A stretch of 64,000 bases of DNA from Dichetophora obliterata (Eukaryota; Arthropoda; Insecta; Diptera; Sciomyzidae). Position numbers and translations under genes: made by a program. Shown in pieces: positions 10,618 through 20,468 of this stretch (its first letter is position 1; each line of letters opens with the position of its first letter). A model generated the notes under the pieces. It searched no databases. It saw only the letters and a program-made list of their open reading frames with translations, and was not told where the DNA came from. The stretch lies in assembly GCA_963920525.1 (NCBI GenBank), contig OY986438.1:74110136-74174135 (forward strand). The letters run 5' to 3'.

Positions 10618-11027
10618 GATGTCAAGGAGTTTACATATTATTAATTTTTCTGGTTGTACGACATCGGCGAACAGTAATAATAAGATGGTGGTACGATAGA
10701 GGATCTCACTCAATTGAGGCCATTGAACTTTCAGAAACTTTATAATATATAAAGCATATAAGGAAACACCGAAAATAATTAATTTTGAGTTTCTAATAGA
10801 TAATAAATATTTCATATTTTATAAAAACGAAAATTACACTCGACTAAGGAAGCATATATATATAAATATATATATGAAATAAAAACATAAATAAATTAAT
10901 ATGTTAAATAACGAGTGTGTTTTTTCCATTTTGTTTTTGTTTCTTTCCAATAATATTTATGTTTTTTATGTAGGTACTAATATTTAAATATTAATTTCAA
11001 TTGAGTTTATGTTACACTACTCGTTTT
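10618..11027 (+). pseudogene. Truncated duplicate of the GPCR terminal exon and 3' UTR
   Basis: From 10621 the sequence repeats 3612-4009. The surviving codons start in the NGGQG motif (as GQGVYILLIFLVV) and run to the same TAA near 10742, without an amino-acid change that I can see. Helix 6, the splice acceptor and upstream intron are missing, replaced by the BEL LTR. It cannot be spliced in the normal way, so it is a dead exon. The UTR differs by a handful of substitutions and a longer TA tract. Confidence 0.8.
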
Positions 11028-11247
11028 AGAAGCTTAAAAAACTATTTTTAATGACCTTAATAAATCATTCAAAATTATGTTCAGGCATGTCTTATGTCGT
11101 ATATCAAAGTTCTACAAAATACGACATCGTTGTATCGTTGTGTGTCATAAATTATCATAAATTAACAAATATTCTTATAATTCGCTTTCTTCCAACATAA
11201 TTTACCTGACTATCGTGGTTTGCTTCAATGTTACCGTTGTTTATTAA
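11028..11247. other. Spacer between duplication and piggyBac
   Basis: AT-rich with nothing recognisable. It is probably the original sequence downstream of the GPCR gene before the tandem duplication. Confidence 0.4.
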
Positions 11248-13090
11248 CCCTCATCGGTCCCTCGAGAAATACATCTAATCGGTCCCATTGTATGCGCGCG
11301 CATACACATATATTTTTAATTGTAAAAAAGCTAAAAAAATTAACAACCATTTATGTTTTGTGATTTTTTATGTTAAATACATTGTTTACTATCATATTAA
11401 TACATTTGAACTTCATTTAGAATGAAATTAATTAGAATATTACATATATTAGAAAAAAAACTGAATTTGTAACTTTTGTCAATTATTTGTAAATTTTTCG
11501 CATAAATTGAAATTATGTTCAGCAAAAATGAAATTTGAATGTTCACAGCGAAAAGTGTAGAAATTTCATTGTAGCAAAAAGATTTTTGTTATTTTTATAT
11601 GTGCAGATGTAGCATCGGCCTCGTTTTGATGTACTTGGTAAATGGCAAATCTCCCGAATTCTTTGAATAACACTGGAAGCATCATTAAATTGAGGTTGGT
11701 TTTTACGTTTAGTGATCTGTTTTTTTAACGAGATTCAATTCAAGCTCCTCGATAAAAAGGCGAAGACGAATACTATGGCTCGTTTTAGAATTTTTCCAAT
11801 TCGGGAACAATGCAATGAACGTCACAAATGCATTCAACGCACTAACATCAAGCATGTTACAAAACACTGCCATTGGTCACCGATTGACTTTTCGTTTGCA
11901 TGTGTACGTAGTCACCATTTGATCCATAGTATCAACTTTGTGGTATGTACTGAGCAATGTCACAAATCGGTACCGGCGAGGAACATATGACAACATAACT
12001 TCTTGCAATTTATGTTCATATACAACTTCTGTATGATAAATTGGCTTTTGACGCATGTCGAGTATAACTGAAGGAATTTCAGTCCTATTTTTTCTTATTA
12101 TTCCCAAAATAGTCATGCGATGCTTATGTAAATCTTCTGCCAATTCATACGAAGTGAAAAAGTTGTCACACGTTACATTTCTGTCAGAAAGTCCTGTCAG
12201 AAATCACCAATCCAAAGTATGCGTGCAGAGTGTCCAAATCAATGTTTTCCCAATCGTCTTTGTACTTTCGCACACCATATAAATTCGTCATGTTCAAAAT
12301 AATATTCTCAACCGGTTCATGGAACATGTGAAATGCAGACGAAACATCAACTATAGTAGCAGCTGCTAATGCTTTTGGACCTGAATTATAACAAAAACGA
12401 AACATATTATAATGAACATGAACCCATAACAAAGAGGGTAGGTTTTTACTTGAAGTGAAATTTTCTGCACGTCGAAATGAATTTCTTCGATTTATTTCAA
12501 ATGGTGGCGATAAATATTCAATTTTTCTTATTTTTTGAATAATATTTATTTTCAGGATTTGCTGCATTTTCTTCTGCTAAATTTTGCTCAAGTGGCTCAA
12601 TGTCATCTTCATCCGAAATCCAAAATCATCGTCACTATTGCACGGAGATTCGCCCGCTTCGCTTTCCAAATCAAAATCCATTTCTAGTTCATCTCGCTGC
12701 TTTCTTTCACGTAAAACTCTATCCATTTTTTATCAAATACTTCAAAACACAACCAAAATTCAATTAAATGCGCAAACAAACAAAATTTCACTTATGTGTG
12801 TTCCTGAACAAACTGAATTTCATAAAACGAAAAAATAAGAGCTATAAATAAGAGCTATAAATCCACACACAAAAATAAGCGGCAATTCCAGGTACCTGCT
12901 TATGTGTATGCGCGCACATACACAGGGACCGATTCGTAACTATAACTGCACAGGCAAATACAGTAAGGGTACAAATTCAAAAATTGATTTTTTTGGTTGT
13001 TCAGGCAAAATAATTCTACTTTGCAAAATACAAGGTCATTCCGTTGAACCGTTTTTGACCGATGAGGACCAACCAGGGGACCGATGAGGG
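11248..13090 (-). mobile_element. piggyBac-like DNA transposon, decayed
   Basis: Termini are inverted repeats beginning ccctcatcggtccc (11248) and ending gggaccgatgaggg (13090). Subterminal inverted repeats with a purine-pyrimidine run lie inside them (gtatgcgcgcgcatacaca near 11290 and tgtatgcgcgcacatacaca near 12905). The left flank is TTAA (11244-11247), the piggyBac target; the right flank is TTGA, one base away. Total 1843 bp, shorter than an autonomous copy because the transposase has an internal deletion. Confidence 0.88.
11700..12726 (-). pseudogene. piggyBac transposase, inactivated
   Basis: A start codon at 12726-12724 opens an acidic N-terminus (ESEAGESPCNSDDDFGF) as in piggyBac proteins. 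After a frame change 12567-12184 carries KALAAATIVDVSSAFHMF and DIDTLHAYFGLVI. The sequence then jumps to NVTCDNFFTSYELAEDL (second catalytic Asp region) and VDTMDQMVTTYTCKRKVNR (third Asp region). The block with the first catalytic Asp is deleted. At 11877-11879 a TGA stands where the family has Trp after KRK-x-NR, and the tail (PMAVFCNML, ALNAFVTF) follows it in frame down to about 11700. Frame break, deletion and nonsense codon make it non-functional. Confidence 0.85.
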
Positions 13091-13520
13091 TTGAGGCGTT
13101 AGTATAAGTATAAGACCGCCTGGTCGGCACTTGAGCCCTGCATGAATATATTCGCTAAATGAATATACACTGTTTCACTGCTGTAAGAGTTCAGTGCAAG
13201 TGAATAAATGTAAACAACAGATCGTACAGTGAAGAGAAAATCTGCGCATGAGAATAACTGCATATAATGAAGGCAATGGAATTGAAAATCGACCGGAACA
13301 GCTACGAAATGTGCCTAGAGATCGTCAAACAGCGCATAAAGCTTGCAGAGAGATCGCTTTCTGAACGAGTGAAAATGGCAAGGCTTGCTTCAAGATCAAG
13401 CAGAAAACCAAAATGTCACTCCTACCTATTACTTATTATACCATGTCTCATGTCCCAGTCAGAGAATGTGCTTGCGACATTTATAAAACTGCAAATGTTT
13501 TTATGTTGGTCATGAAACTC
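13091..13520. other. Unassigned stretch with a small ORF
   Basis: 13267-13515 is an 82-aa ORF starting MKAMELKIDRNSYEMC with a charged first half and no family I recognise. A short palindrome (gaatatattcgctaaatgaatata) lies near 13143. There is no convincing promoter or splice signal, and it is most likely repeat-derived. Confidence 0.25.
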
Positions 13521-14170
13521 AAATACACGCTCTTGGATATTGGCTACCAGGCGCTCAGCAAATGCAGCAAGCATGGCAAAAATAAACAAGGTAGTGTTAG
13601 GGCGGAGAGCTGATGACCGAAACTGTCAAAACGAAGTTGACTTTTCTTACAAAATCTGCAACCAATGAAAATGCAATAATAAAGCAAGAATTAGCAAATA
13701 TATCAAAATGGATGATTTTGACAGTTATGGTCACTTAGGAAGAGAACACATTCAGCCCTAACACTACCTTGTCTAATTCTACTATGGCAGCAAGCAACCA
13801 TCAATAAGTTTATCTGCTGACAAATCGTTCCTTTATAAAGAAGGAATATTTACTGTTTTTTGTCAATGTACATGTAGATCTGTAGCTGAACTAAAATACA
13901 TTTACAACAACAATTACCAAGCAATTCTACTACAACGATGAACCGCTCAATGGGCGTTTTGGTATTGTTGTTTTCTTTTGTTATTGTTCTTAAAACAGCT
14001 GTTTCAAGACTGTGATGACAAATTGATATAAGGTTGAACTAACGTTGTTTTACTGAAATTTGGTCTGATCTAGTGCCACGGGAATGCAGCTAATGTTTCG
14101 CAGCGGAGCAAAGGGAAGGGAAAGAACGATGCGTCAGCAGAGGAACTTATAGATGGTTGCTTGCTTATGT
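13520..14170. repeat. Fold-back repeat family member (related to 57240-57400)
   Basis: Segments ctcttggatattggctacca / ggcgctcagcaaat and aaccatcaataag recur at 57244-57300. 13905-13930 (acaacaacaattaccaagca) matches the arm ends of the fold-back element at 58030. 14090-14165 contains the inverted version of the atcgttc..ccctttgctcc segment. The copy is interrupted by the MITE at 13572-13786 and is thus older than it. Confidence 0.6.
13572..13786. mobile_element. Small MITE nested in the fold-back repeat
   Basis: 215 bp flanked by the 8-bp direct repeat gcagcaag (13564-13571 and 13787-13794). The ends are imperfect inverted repeats of about 32 bp whose inner 17 bases are best kept (caaggtagtgttagggc against gccctaacactaccttg). 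The related copy at 57260 lacks the insert, supporting a clean insertion. The 8-bp duplication suggests hAT. No ORF. Confidence 0.75.
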
Positions 14171-14339
14171 TTTCTAAGTTTTCTATCTTATCTTTGCTGC
14201 CTGTATTGATGACGAGAATTACTCGGAAAAAGACAATGGTGCAAACCAAAGATTTACCTTCTACCAAAATCGTTCACGCACCTAAAGAAGTTTTCACTTC
14301 AAAAATATGGAAAAAATGCACAATTGGCGAAAATAAACA

Positions 14340-14480
14340 AATAAATTTAGTTCTATACTGGCATCTATCAGCTGTTTCGAAAGTGAAATTAAATCGACTT
14401 CGAAAAGATCATATCACTCGGATTGCAGAACAATGATATCACATCCACTCGATTTGCAATTTCACTTTCGACCTGGTTTC
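14340..14480. repeat. Short inverted repeat
   Basis: tcgaaagtgaaattaaatcg near 14377 and its imperfect complement gatttgcaatttcactttcg near 14451 could pair around a ~55-base loop. Origin unknown; probably part of a MITE remnant. Confidence 0.35.
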
Positions 14481-14527
14481 ACTCGTTTTCTGGAACCTAG
14501 CTGAAAATTTCTAAAAACTCTCAGTTA

Positions 14528-15023
14528 CAGATCGATTCTGTCGCGATAATGTTAATCTTATTACCGACGATAATCATCTTATTGTAACTTTTACAAACTT
14601 TCGGTATTCTGCAACCAAGAGTTACCAGCGAATATTCTTACCATCTCTTTAGGTGGCAACAAGCAAAACAGCTGACATTTACATAGATTCCAGTTGGCGA
14701 TGCAATATTTATCTTACAGCAGCTCTGGGTGGCTGCGAATAAAATTAACATAAAACCGCAGCTGCGCCTGCGTAGTGCATGTATATTTCCTGCTAAGAAA
14801 AGCAAATATTATTTTAAAATCTAATAAACTTCTATAAATTTCTTGTACTTACTTCCCTTTTACCATTTTTTGGTTTTATTTCAGCACAATATACTACAGA
14901 AAAAGGAGAGTTTACGACGTTTGACAGCATTACCGAGTGTACAGAATACCGATTGCTAAGACCGGTAACGAATTGCGTGCGGTAAAGAGATTTCTATTAC
15001 CGGCAACGCACAGAATCGATCTG
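14528..15023. mobile_element. MITE with TTA target duplication (PIF/Harbinger-like)
   Basis: The 496-bp element has terminal inverted repeats cagatcgattctgt at both ends and TTA on each side (14525-14527, 15024-15026). The 3-bp TTA duplication is the PIF/Harbinger signature. The inside holds no ORF but repeats TTACCGG-type words near both ends. Confidence 0.72.
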
Positions 15024-15054
15024 TTAAAGTTATCTTAATTTCAATACGAGGGCC

Positions 15055-15910
15055 GTTTGATAATTCCGTGAAAAATAAAACAAGGAATGATTTTTACGGT
15101 AAAAAATGTTTTATTTCTCAACATAGTCTCCTTTTAGCTTGATACACTTCATCCAACGTTCCTCCAATTTTTTATCCTATCCGAAAAATACGTTTTCGGA
15201 TGGCCCTCAAAATAGGCTTCTGTCTCGGTAATGAGCGTTTCTCCTGTTGGTGAATCTCTTTCCTCCGAGCTATTTCTTCAGGTTTGGAATCAGAAAATAG
15301 TCGTAGAGGCCAAATCTAGAGAATATGCTGGGTGAGGAAGAAATTCATACTTGAATTCATGGAATTTTGCCATGGGAGCTGGGCATGTGTGAAAGTGCGC
15401 ATTGTTTTGATGGAAAAGCACTTTTTTTCCTCGCCAAATGGGGACGTTTCTATTTCATAGCGTCGTTGAAACGGTCCAATTCGGTTGCATAGTATTCGCT
15501 ATTGATCGTTCTTTTTGGTGGAAGGTAATCAATGCAGATTATACCGCGTTTATCCCAAAATACTTTCACCATAACCTTTCCGGCCGATAGCACTGTCTTC
15601 GACTTCTTCGGTGCAAATCTTCCACTCTCTTTCGTTTGAGATGCCTACGGCCTCAACAATCTCTTGCACCGGCGTTCAGCCAACACGATATCGTGAATTT
15701 TAGTGACCATTTCTGGTGTGGTGACTTCATTTGAGCGTCCAGAACGTTCGGCTACACTTGTGGTTGTACGACAGCATCGGAATTCAGTAAACCACTTGTG
15801 AATAATTCCAATCGATGGTGCAGAGTCTCTATAGTATTTTTCAAGCCTTTACTTGGTTTGCTTGATGATTGTTTTACGCAAAAATAATGCTTAATAAGCA
15901 CACGAAATTC
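15055..15910 (-). pseudogene. mariner (DD34D-type) transposase, degraded
   Basis: Read leftward from about 15905 the frames give SEFRVLIKHYF (N-terminal helix-turn-helix start), then a heavily rearranged middle, then VLFHQNNAHFHT, MAKFHEFKYEFLPHPAYSLD and ETEAYFEGHPKTYF, matching the order of mariner transposases. The second catalytic Asp in the FHQDNA block is Asn here. Most of the DNA-binding half is deleted. The left terminus acgagggccgtttgataattc is typical of mariner ends, but the other end is not visible. Inactive. Confidence 0.8.
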
Positions 15911-16093
15911 ACTTTTTTCCATTTTCGCCAAAATTCACAAGAACGTCTGCTGTCAATGGATGCCAAACACAAACTAAACGTCAGAGATAAGGAGATGGGA
16001 AACTTAAATTTTGTGACGTCAAAACATATGATTTCATTTTGTTTTATGTACTTTGTGAAACTCATTTATTGTGTACGTGAGTTCACCTCAGAT

Positions 16094-18690
16094 CAGTGTT
16101 GCCGCGACGATTCTAAAAAAAGTATCTATCTAAGGTCACAAATGTATCCACTTCAGAAAAAAGTATCCTCATATAAAAGTAATGAAACCCAATTTCTTGA
16201 GCTTTAATAACAATGTTATTTATTTATTTTGCAGACTAACAAATAGTTTTTTAAAAATGTAAAAGTAAGAAACAAAACATGTACATATATAAAATATGAA
16301 GAACCATATTTAAACTTTAAAAGTATATTGTAACACTCATAAAACAGTTCTGATTATGTTCAAAATGGTACTCATTGAGAGCCTTTCAAAGAAAGAGCTT
16401 TGGCGCTGTTGATATTTACTCTTCTATTAATCTTAAAAATTGAAACCAAGAATATAATTAATTACTATGAGTTCAGCTATGGCCGGCTATGGCCTAAAAA
16501 AAATACTGAAAATTGGCAAAATGACGTTCTTTTGAAATTTAAGTTTTAAAAACAGGGTTTTTTGACGGTTATTTTGTGTAAATATAAAATTTTTAAATTT
16601 TGATAGCAAAAGCCACTGGTGTGAATAACATATTAAAATTTCAGATAATTCGGCTGAATAGTTTTTGTTTTCGAGAGAAATGAGTGTAAATAGAGTGAGT
16701 ATGGTATTTGTGCGGTGCGCTCGATACTTGCTAAAAGGGCTGTAGAAGTGATGATAACGTCAGTATCTCTACAAAAATTTTACAGTATATTCTCAAAAAA
16801 CTATACTTTTGAAATATTAAAAAAAAAATAAGAAGAAAAATAAGATAAAAAACATAGCTGTTAAATTGTGATTACGATTAGTAATAATTAGATTTTATTT
16901 TAAATAAAAAAAAATACGACTACTTACAATTACGAAAATAATCGAAAAGAATCAAAAGTTATCAAGAAAAAATTATCCGACTAATTTTAGAAATTATTTG
17001 TTATTCTGTTTGCGGTTGACTCGCATCGTTTCAACGGTGAGGTTGTGAAGTGCAACCAGTCATTTTTAACTGAAATCGCCCATACGCTGATACAGCTTTT
17101 CAGTTAACACAGTTATACGAAAACTTAATAAGCTTAATTAACAAAAATGTTGGGAGCTACAGTATGAACTTTGGGTTCATGGTTCCTTTTTTGTAACCGC
17201 CCCTAATGCTATGTATGGCTTGAATAGCATTTTTTTATAAAAATAAGATTACTTGACGACACCCTAAAAGAGTTGAAGCGAACGGAACAGCTGAATTTTA
17301 TTAGTGATTATCGTGACTATAATATTAAGGATTTAATATTTTATTTTTTTAGTGTTTCTGTATTTTTATAATGCGAACGTAAAATGTGCATTTGATGTAA
17401 TTTATCAAAATGTATGCATTTATTTATCTATATTTCCTATTTACACTTGGAGCTATTGTATATATGTATGAAAGTAACACGTCATTGTATACAGCATTTT
17501 TAGTGCTTGTATATGTCTCGCCATTTATAAGCTTTCGTTATCTCTTTCACACATATGTTTTAAGAAAAATCGTCAAAAGCAAATGTTAAAATACTCTTTG
17601 AGCAGGAGTACATTATTCTGTAATAATATTGTAGCCAAGTGGTTTTTAATTTATTAATTTACTTAATAGTGTAACAGACCAGGCAGGCATTGCATTACAG
17701 CCACTAAGCTAACAAATAACTGTTTATATAAGTATATATTTTGTAGTATCGATTAATTAAAGACTCAACAAAGTACTACTACTACTTTGATTCTGTTTGA
17801 TTATTTAAGAATTTTATTTTAAAGTACAGAATATTTTGTAAAATTTTATTCATAAATAAACATAGATATGTATATAATCATTAAAAAGATTTTCAAAAAA
17901 CAAGAAAGAAGAAACAAAGTGTTTGACAAATTAACAGAGCAAATGTAATGCATTTTTTCGTTCCTGTTTTTTGACAATCTTTGTTTAATAATAAAACATA
18001 TCTATGATTGTTTATAAATAAAATTTAACAAAATTTTTAGTAAAGAATCAAAACTAATTTCTAAAAGTAGTGGGATTATTTTTCTTGATTACTTTTAATT
18101 CTTTTTGGTTATTTTCGTAATCTGAAGTAATCGTAATTATTTTTGATTGTTATTATTATATTACGATTACAAACAGAAAAGAATTGCATTTAATAAATTA
18201 TTTGACATTTTTAAAAAAATAATCGAATTGCTAATATATAAACACATAAAAAAGTAATTTAATAGCTTATTCAGTTTAGTGTTATATAAATAAAATGGGT
18301 TTGCTATTTCCTTTTATTTATATTAAATTTAAAAGTTAAAAATTACTCGTATTTAAGTATTTTGTAAAACAATATACTTTTACCTATTCCCAAAAAAGTA
18401 ATCTACTAGTCTTATCGTTTATAGTAAACTTTAAATTAGAAAAAATTCATTCAGCAGCAACTGTGCTATGAGGCAGACTTAATATATTTATCACAAAATT
18501 GTAAAATTATTTGTAAAGAGTTTGAGTTAGTGCATTTTTTGATAAAAATGCACTCAATGCCATTTTTCTTAACGTTTTTTCCGAATTTAAAGAAATGCCT
18601 CCTTTTTTATATATTTGCAAATAAAAACATATATTCGTATAAGAGGCTGAAAAAAGTATCCATAAATTTTTCCTAACGGCAACACTGCTT
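16094..18690. mobile_element. Candidate large non-autonomous element with CAGTGTTGCC ends
   Basis: The left edge cagtgttgccgcgacg and right edge cggcaacactg are inverted, and just inside both a 'aaaaaagtatc' word recurs. The termini look hAT-like, but the flanking 8-mers (cctcagat and cttagact) do not match well, so the ends are uncertain. Inside, 16915-17000 and 18055-18140 are an inverted repeat of about 85 bp, and 17845-17900 with 17965-18035 form another. There is no long ORF in 2.6 kb of very AT-rich sequence. It may be two or more nested elements. Confidence 0.4.
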
Positions 18691-19154
18691 AGACTTATTC
18701 CTATGGTGTAATTATTCTAAGATAATTGCACCATGATGTTTCAGGGATGTTTTCCATTGCTTTTCCGAAGTCTTTTGTGGTATACCTTTTGTTACCCATT
18801 TTGTTCCAATAATATGCAGTTTTACAGTTATCGGACCTCAAACGTAACTGGTGAAATTCTTCAATCTACCATAAACCAGGGTTGTTTTCCGTTGATTTTA
18901 CGAATGCATATAAATGTTTTGTGTTAGTATTGGAGCCAAATTAACGTAAAATCGAACATAGTGCTATCCCTCTCCAACGGAGTTTCCCATCTCTTTATCT
19001 CTGCTAAGCGACGCAGCGAGCTGAAATTTGACAGTAGTCTATAAACAGATGCTAGTTGACAGGACCAGTGTTGCATTTAAAGTTACTACGCAGGAAATCA
19101 AAAATTCCCTAACTTCTTAAATTGCCCTCTATTTGTTATAATGTGTTTTATTTC
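18691..19154. other. Unassigned AT-rich stretch
   Basis: Two similar words, cagggatgttttccattgc near 18741 and cagggttgttttccgttga near 18877, suggest a decayed direct repeat. No gene seen. Confidence 0.3.
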
Positions 19155-19885
19155 TAACAGAGACTATAAATATATATAGACCTTGCATGTGAAAGGTCCA
19201 GTACGAAATGAAAAATTTGTACGTACAAGACAAGAGACCCGACGAGTAGGAAACCTAACGAGTAATCGCTTGCAAGAATTTGTGTTACTAGCACAACATG
19301 TATATGTTGCTTAAAGTTTTGTTTATGTTGCTAGAGTGTGTTGCTAAAATTTATAAAAGAACAGCAATGATGCAGAAAACTACTGCTTATACATATATTT
19401 TTTAGAATTCGGAGCAGAGCAGCCTGACTTTGTTTAAATTTTTTTTTTGCTTGATTTGTTGTTGCAGCCTTGAGTTTTTTTTACGCTAGGAAAATTTATC
19501 AATCTTCTTAAAATTAAATTTTACAATAATTATTTCAATTATTTATTACCATTTTAAACAGATTTCAAACAAAAACTCTAATCTGCTGCACAGAGTTAAA
19601 TCCACTCATACCTTTAAATTGCATTTTTTAAAGAAAATGCCTTCAATTTTGTTTTCTTGTTTTTATTTCTTGGTAACTAGATTGTTATTCGGCTAAAATA
19701 CAAATTTACAAAAATTATTTCAATTATTTATAACCCATTTTAAACAAATTTAAAACAGAAGCTCCAATCTGCTGCACAGGGTTAAATTCGCTAATACCTG
19801 TTAACTGCATTTTTTAAGAAAAGACCATGAATTTTATTTTCTTGTTTTATTTATTAAGAATTAAATTATGATTTATTACATGCAA
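19155..19885 (+). repeat. Repeat R, copy 1
   Basis: About 730 bp repeated at 23752-24465 (same orientation) and in part at 27300-27790 (opposite). It starts near actataaatatatatagacc, contains acgtacaagacaagagaccc and gagcagcctgactttgttt, and ends with two internal units of about 155 bp (19535-19690 and 19700-19860), each holding ctaatctgctgcacag or a close variant. No conserved protein is evident; small ORFs in it are not kept between copies. It joins the LINE 3' end at 19886. Confidence 0.75.
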
Positions 19886-19980
19886 TAACAATAGAGTTCA
19901 GCTACTACAGCTTTTTCGCACTTTCTCCGCATTAGATCATCTTAAGAACCAGCCCAAACAACATTAAAACATCTCAATAA

Positions 19981-20286
19981 GGCCATTCACAGTTCGAATA
20001 CGCTGGTCCGCCATTTGTACGATCCGCTATTTGTACGCCAATTCACGAAAGCGCATTTTTCCCTGATTTTGTTTTGCATACAAACGCAAATACGCAGGCA
20101 CGCGGAAAGGACGTGTTTTTTGTACCTCATAGTTTTATGCTCTGTCTAAAGCCGCATAATCACATACATCACAGGGTTGCACAATTTTTTTATACGACAG
20201 TCACATGGCGAGGTGCTCACAGTTTGAACAACAACAAATGCTATAAATACGATTTGTCAAAAGTACGCTCAAACTGTGAATAGCCC
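19981..20286. mobile_element. MITE with TAA target duplication, inside the LINE 3' UTR
   Basis: The 306-bp insert is bounded by ggccattcacagttcg and, inverted, caaactgtgaatagccc. It is flanked by TAA (19978-19980 and 20287-20289). The 3' UTR at 2640-2690 shows the uninterrupted version. The 3-bp TAA duplication suggests PIF/Harbinger. The 69-aa frame within it is not a gene. Confidence 0.72.
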
Positions 20287-20468
20287 TAATGATATCGAGA
20301 AGAGTGGTCCAAAACAATCCAAAGTGAGAAAAATGTACCCACCATAATATGTGTTGGGCTCAGGGACAACACAAGACATGCGTTTACATAGATCTAATCA
20401 TACATTAGTTTTTCAATCTACTTTTGAGTTGACCTTTCGATAAGTTAACATCAAAAAAGCTACAGTTG

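Larger units (their letters stand above)
1..11027. repeat. Tandem segmental duplication, two units (1-4009 and 4010-11027)
   Basis: Position 1 onward matches 4422 onward nearly base for base (offset 4421, then 4450 after a 29-bp difference near 730). 3612-4009 matches 10621-11027. Both units therefore run mariner remnant, LINE remnant, then GPCR exon 3' end. The unit boundary is just after the shared 'actactcgtttt': unit 1 continues into the mariner remnant at 4010, unit 2 into unrelated sequence at 11028. By eye the copies differ at roughly 1% of sites. Private differences include an in-frame stop near 1734 only in unit 1, a stop near 5947 only in unit 2, a MITE only in unit 1 and a BEL remnant only in unit 2. 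A false duplication in the assembly is possible but would not easily explain those private lesions. Confidence 0.85.
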
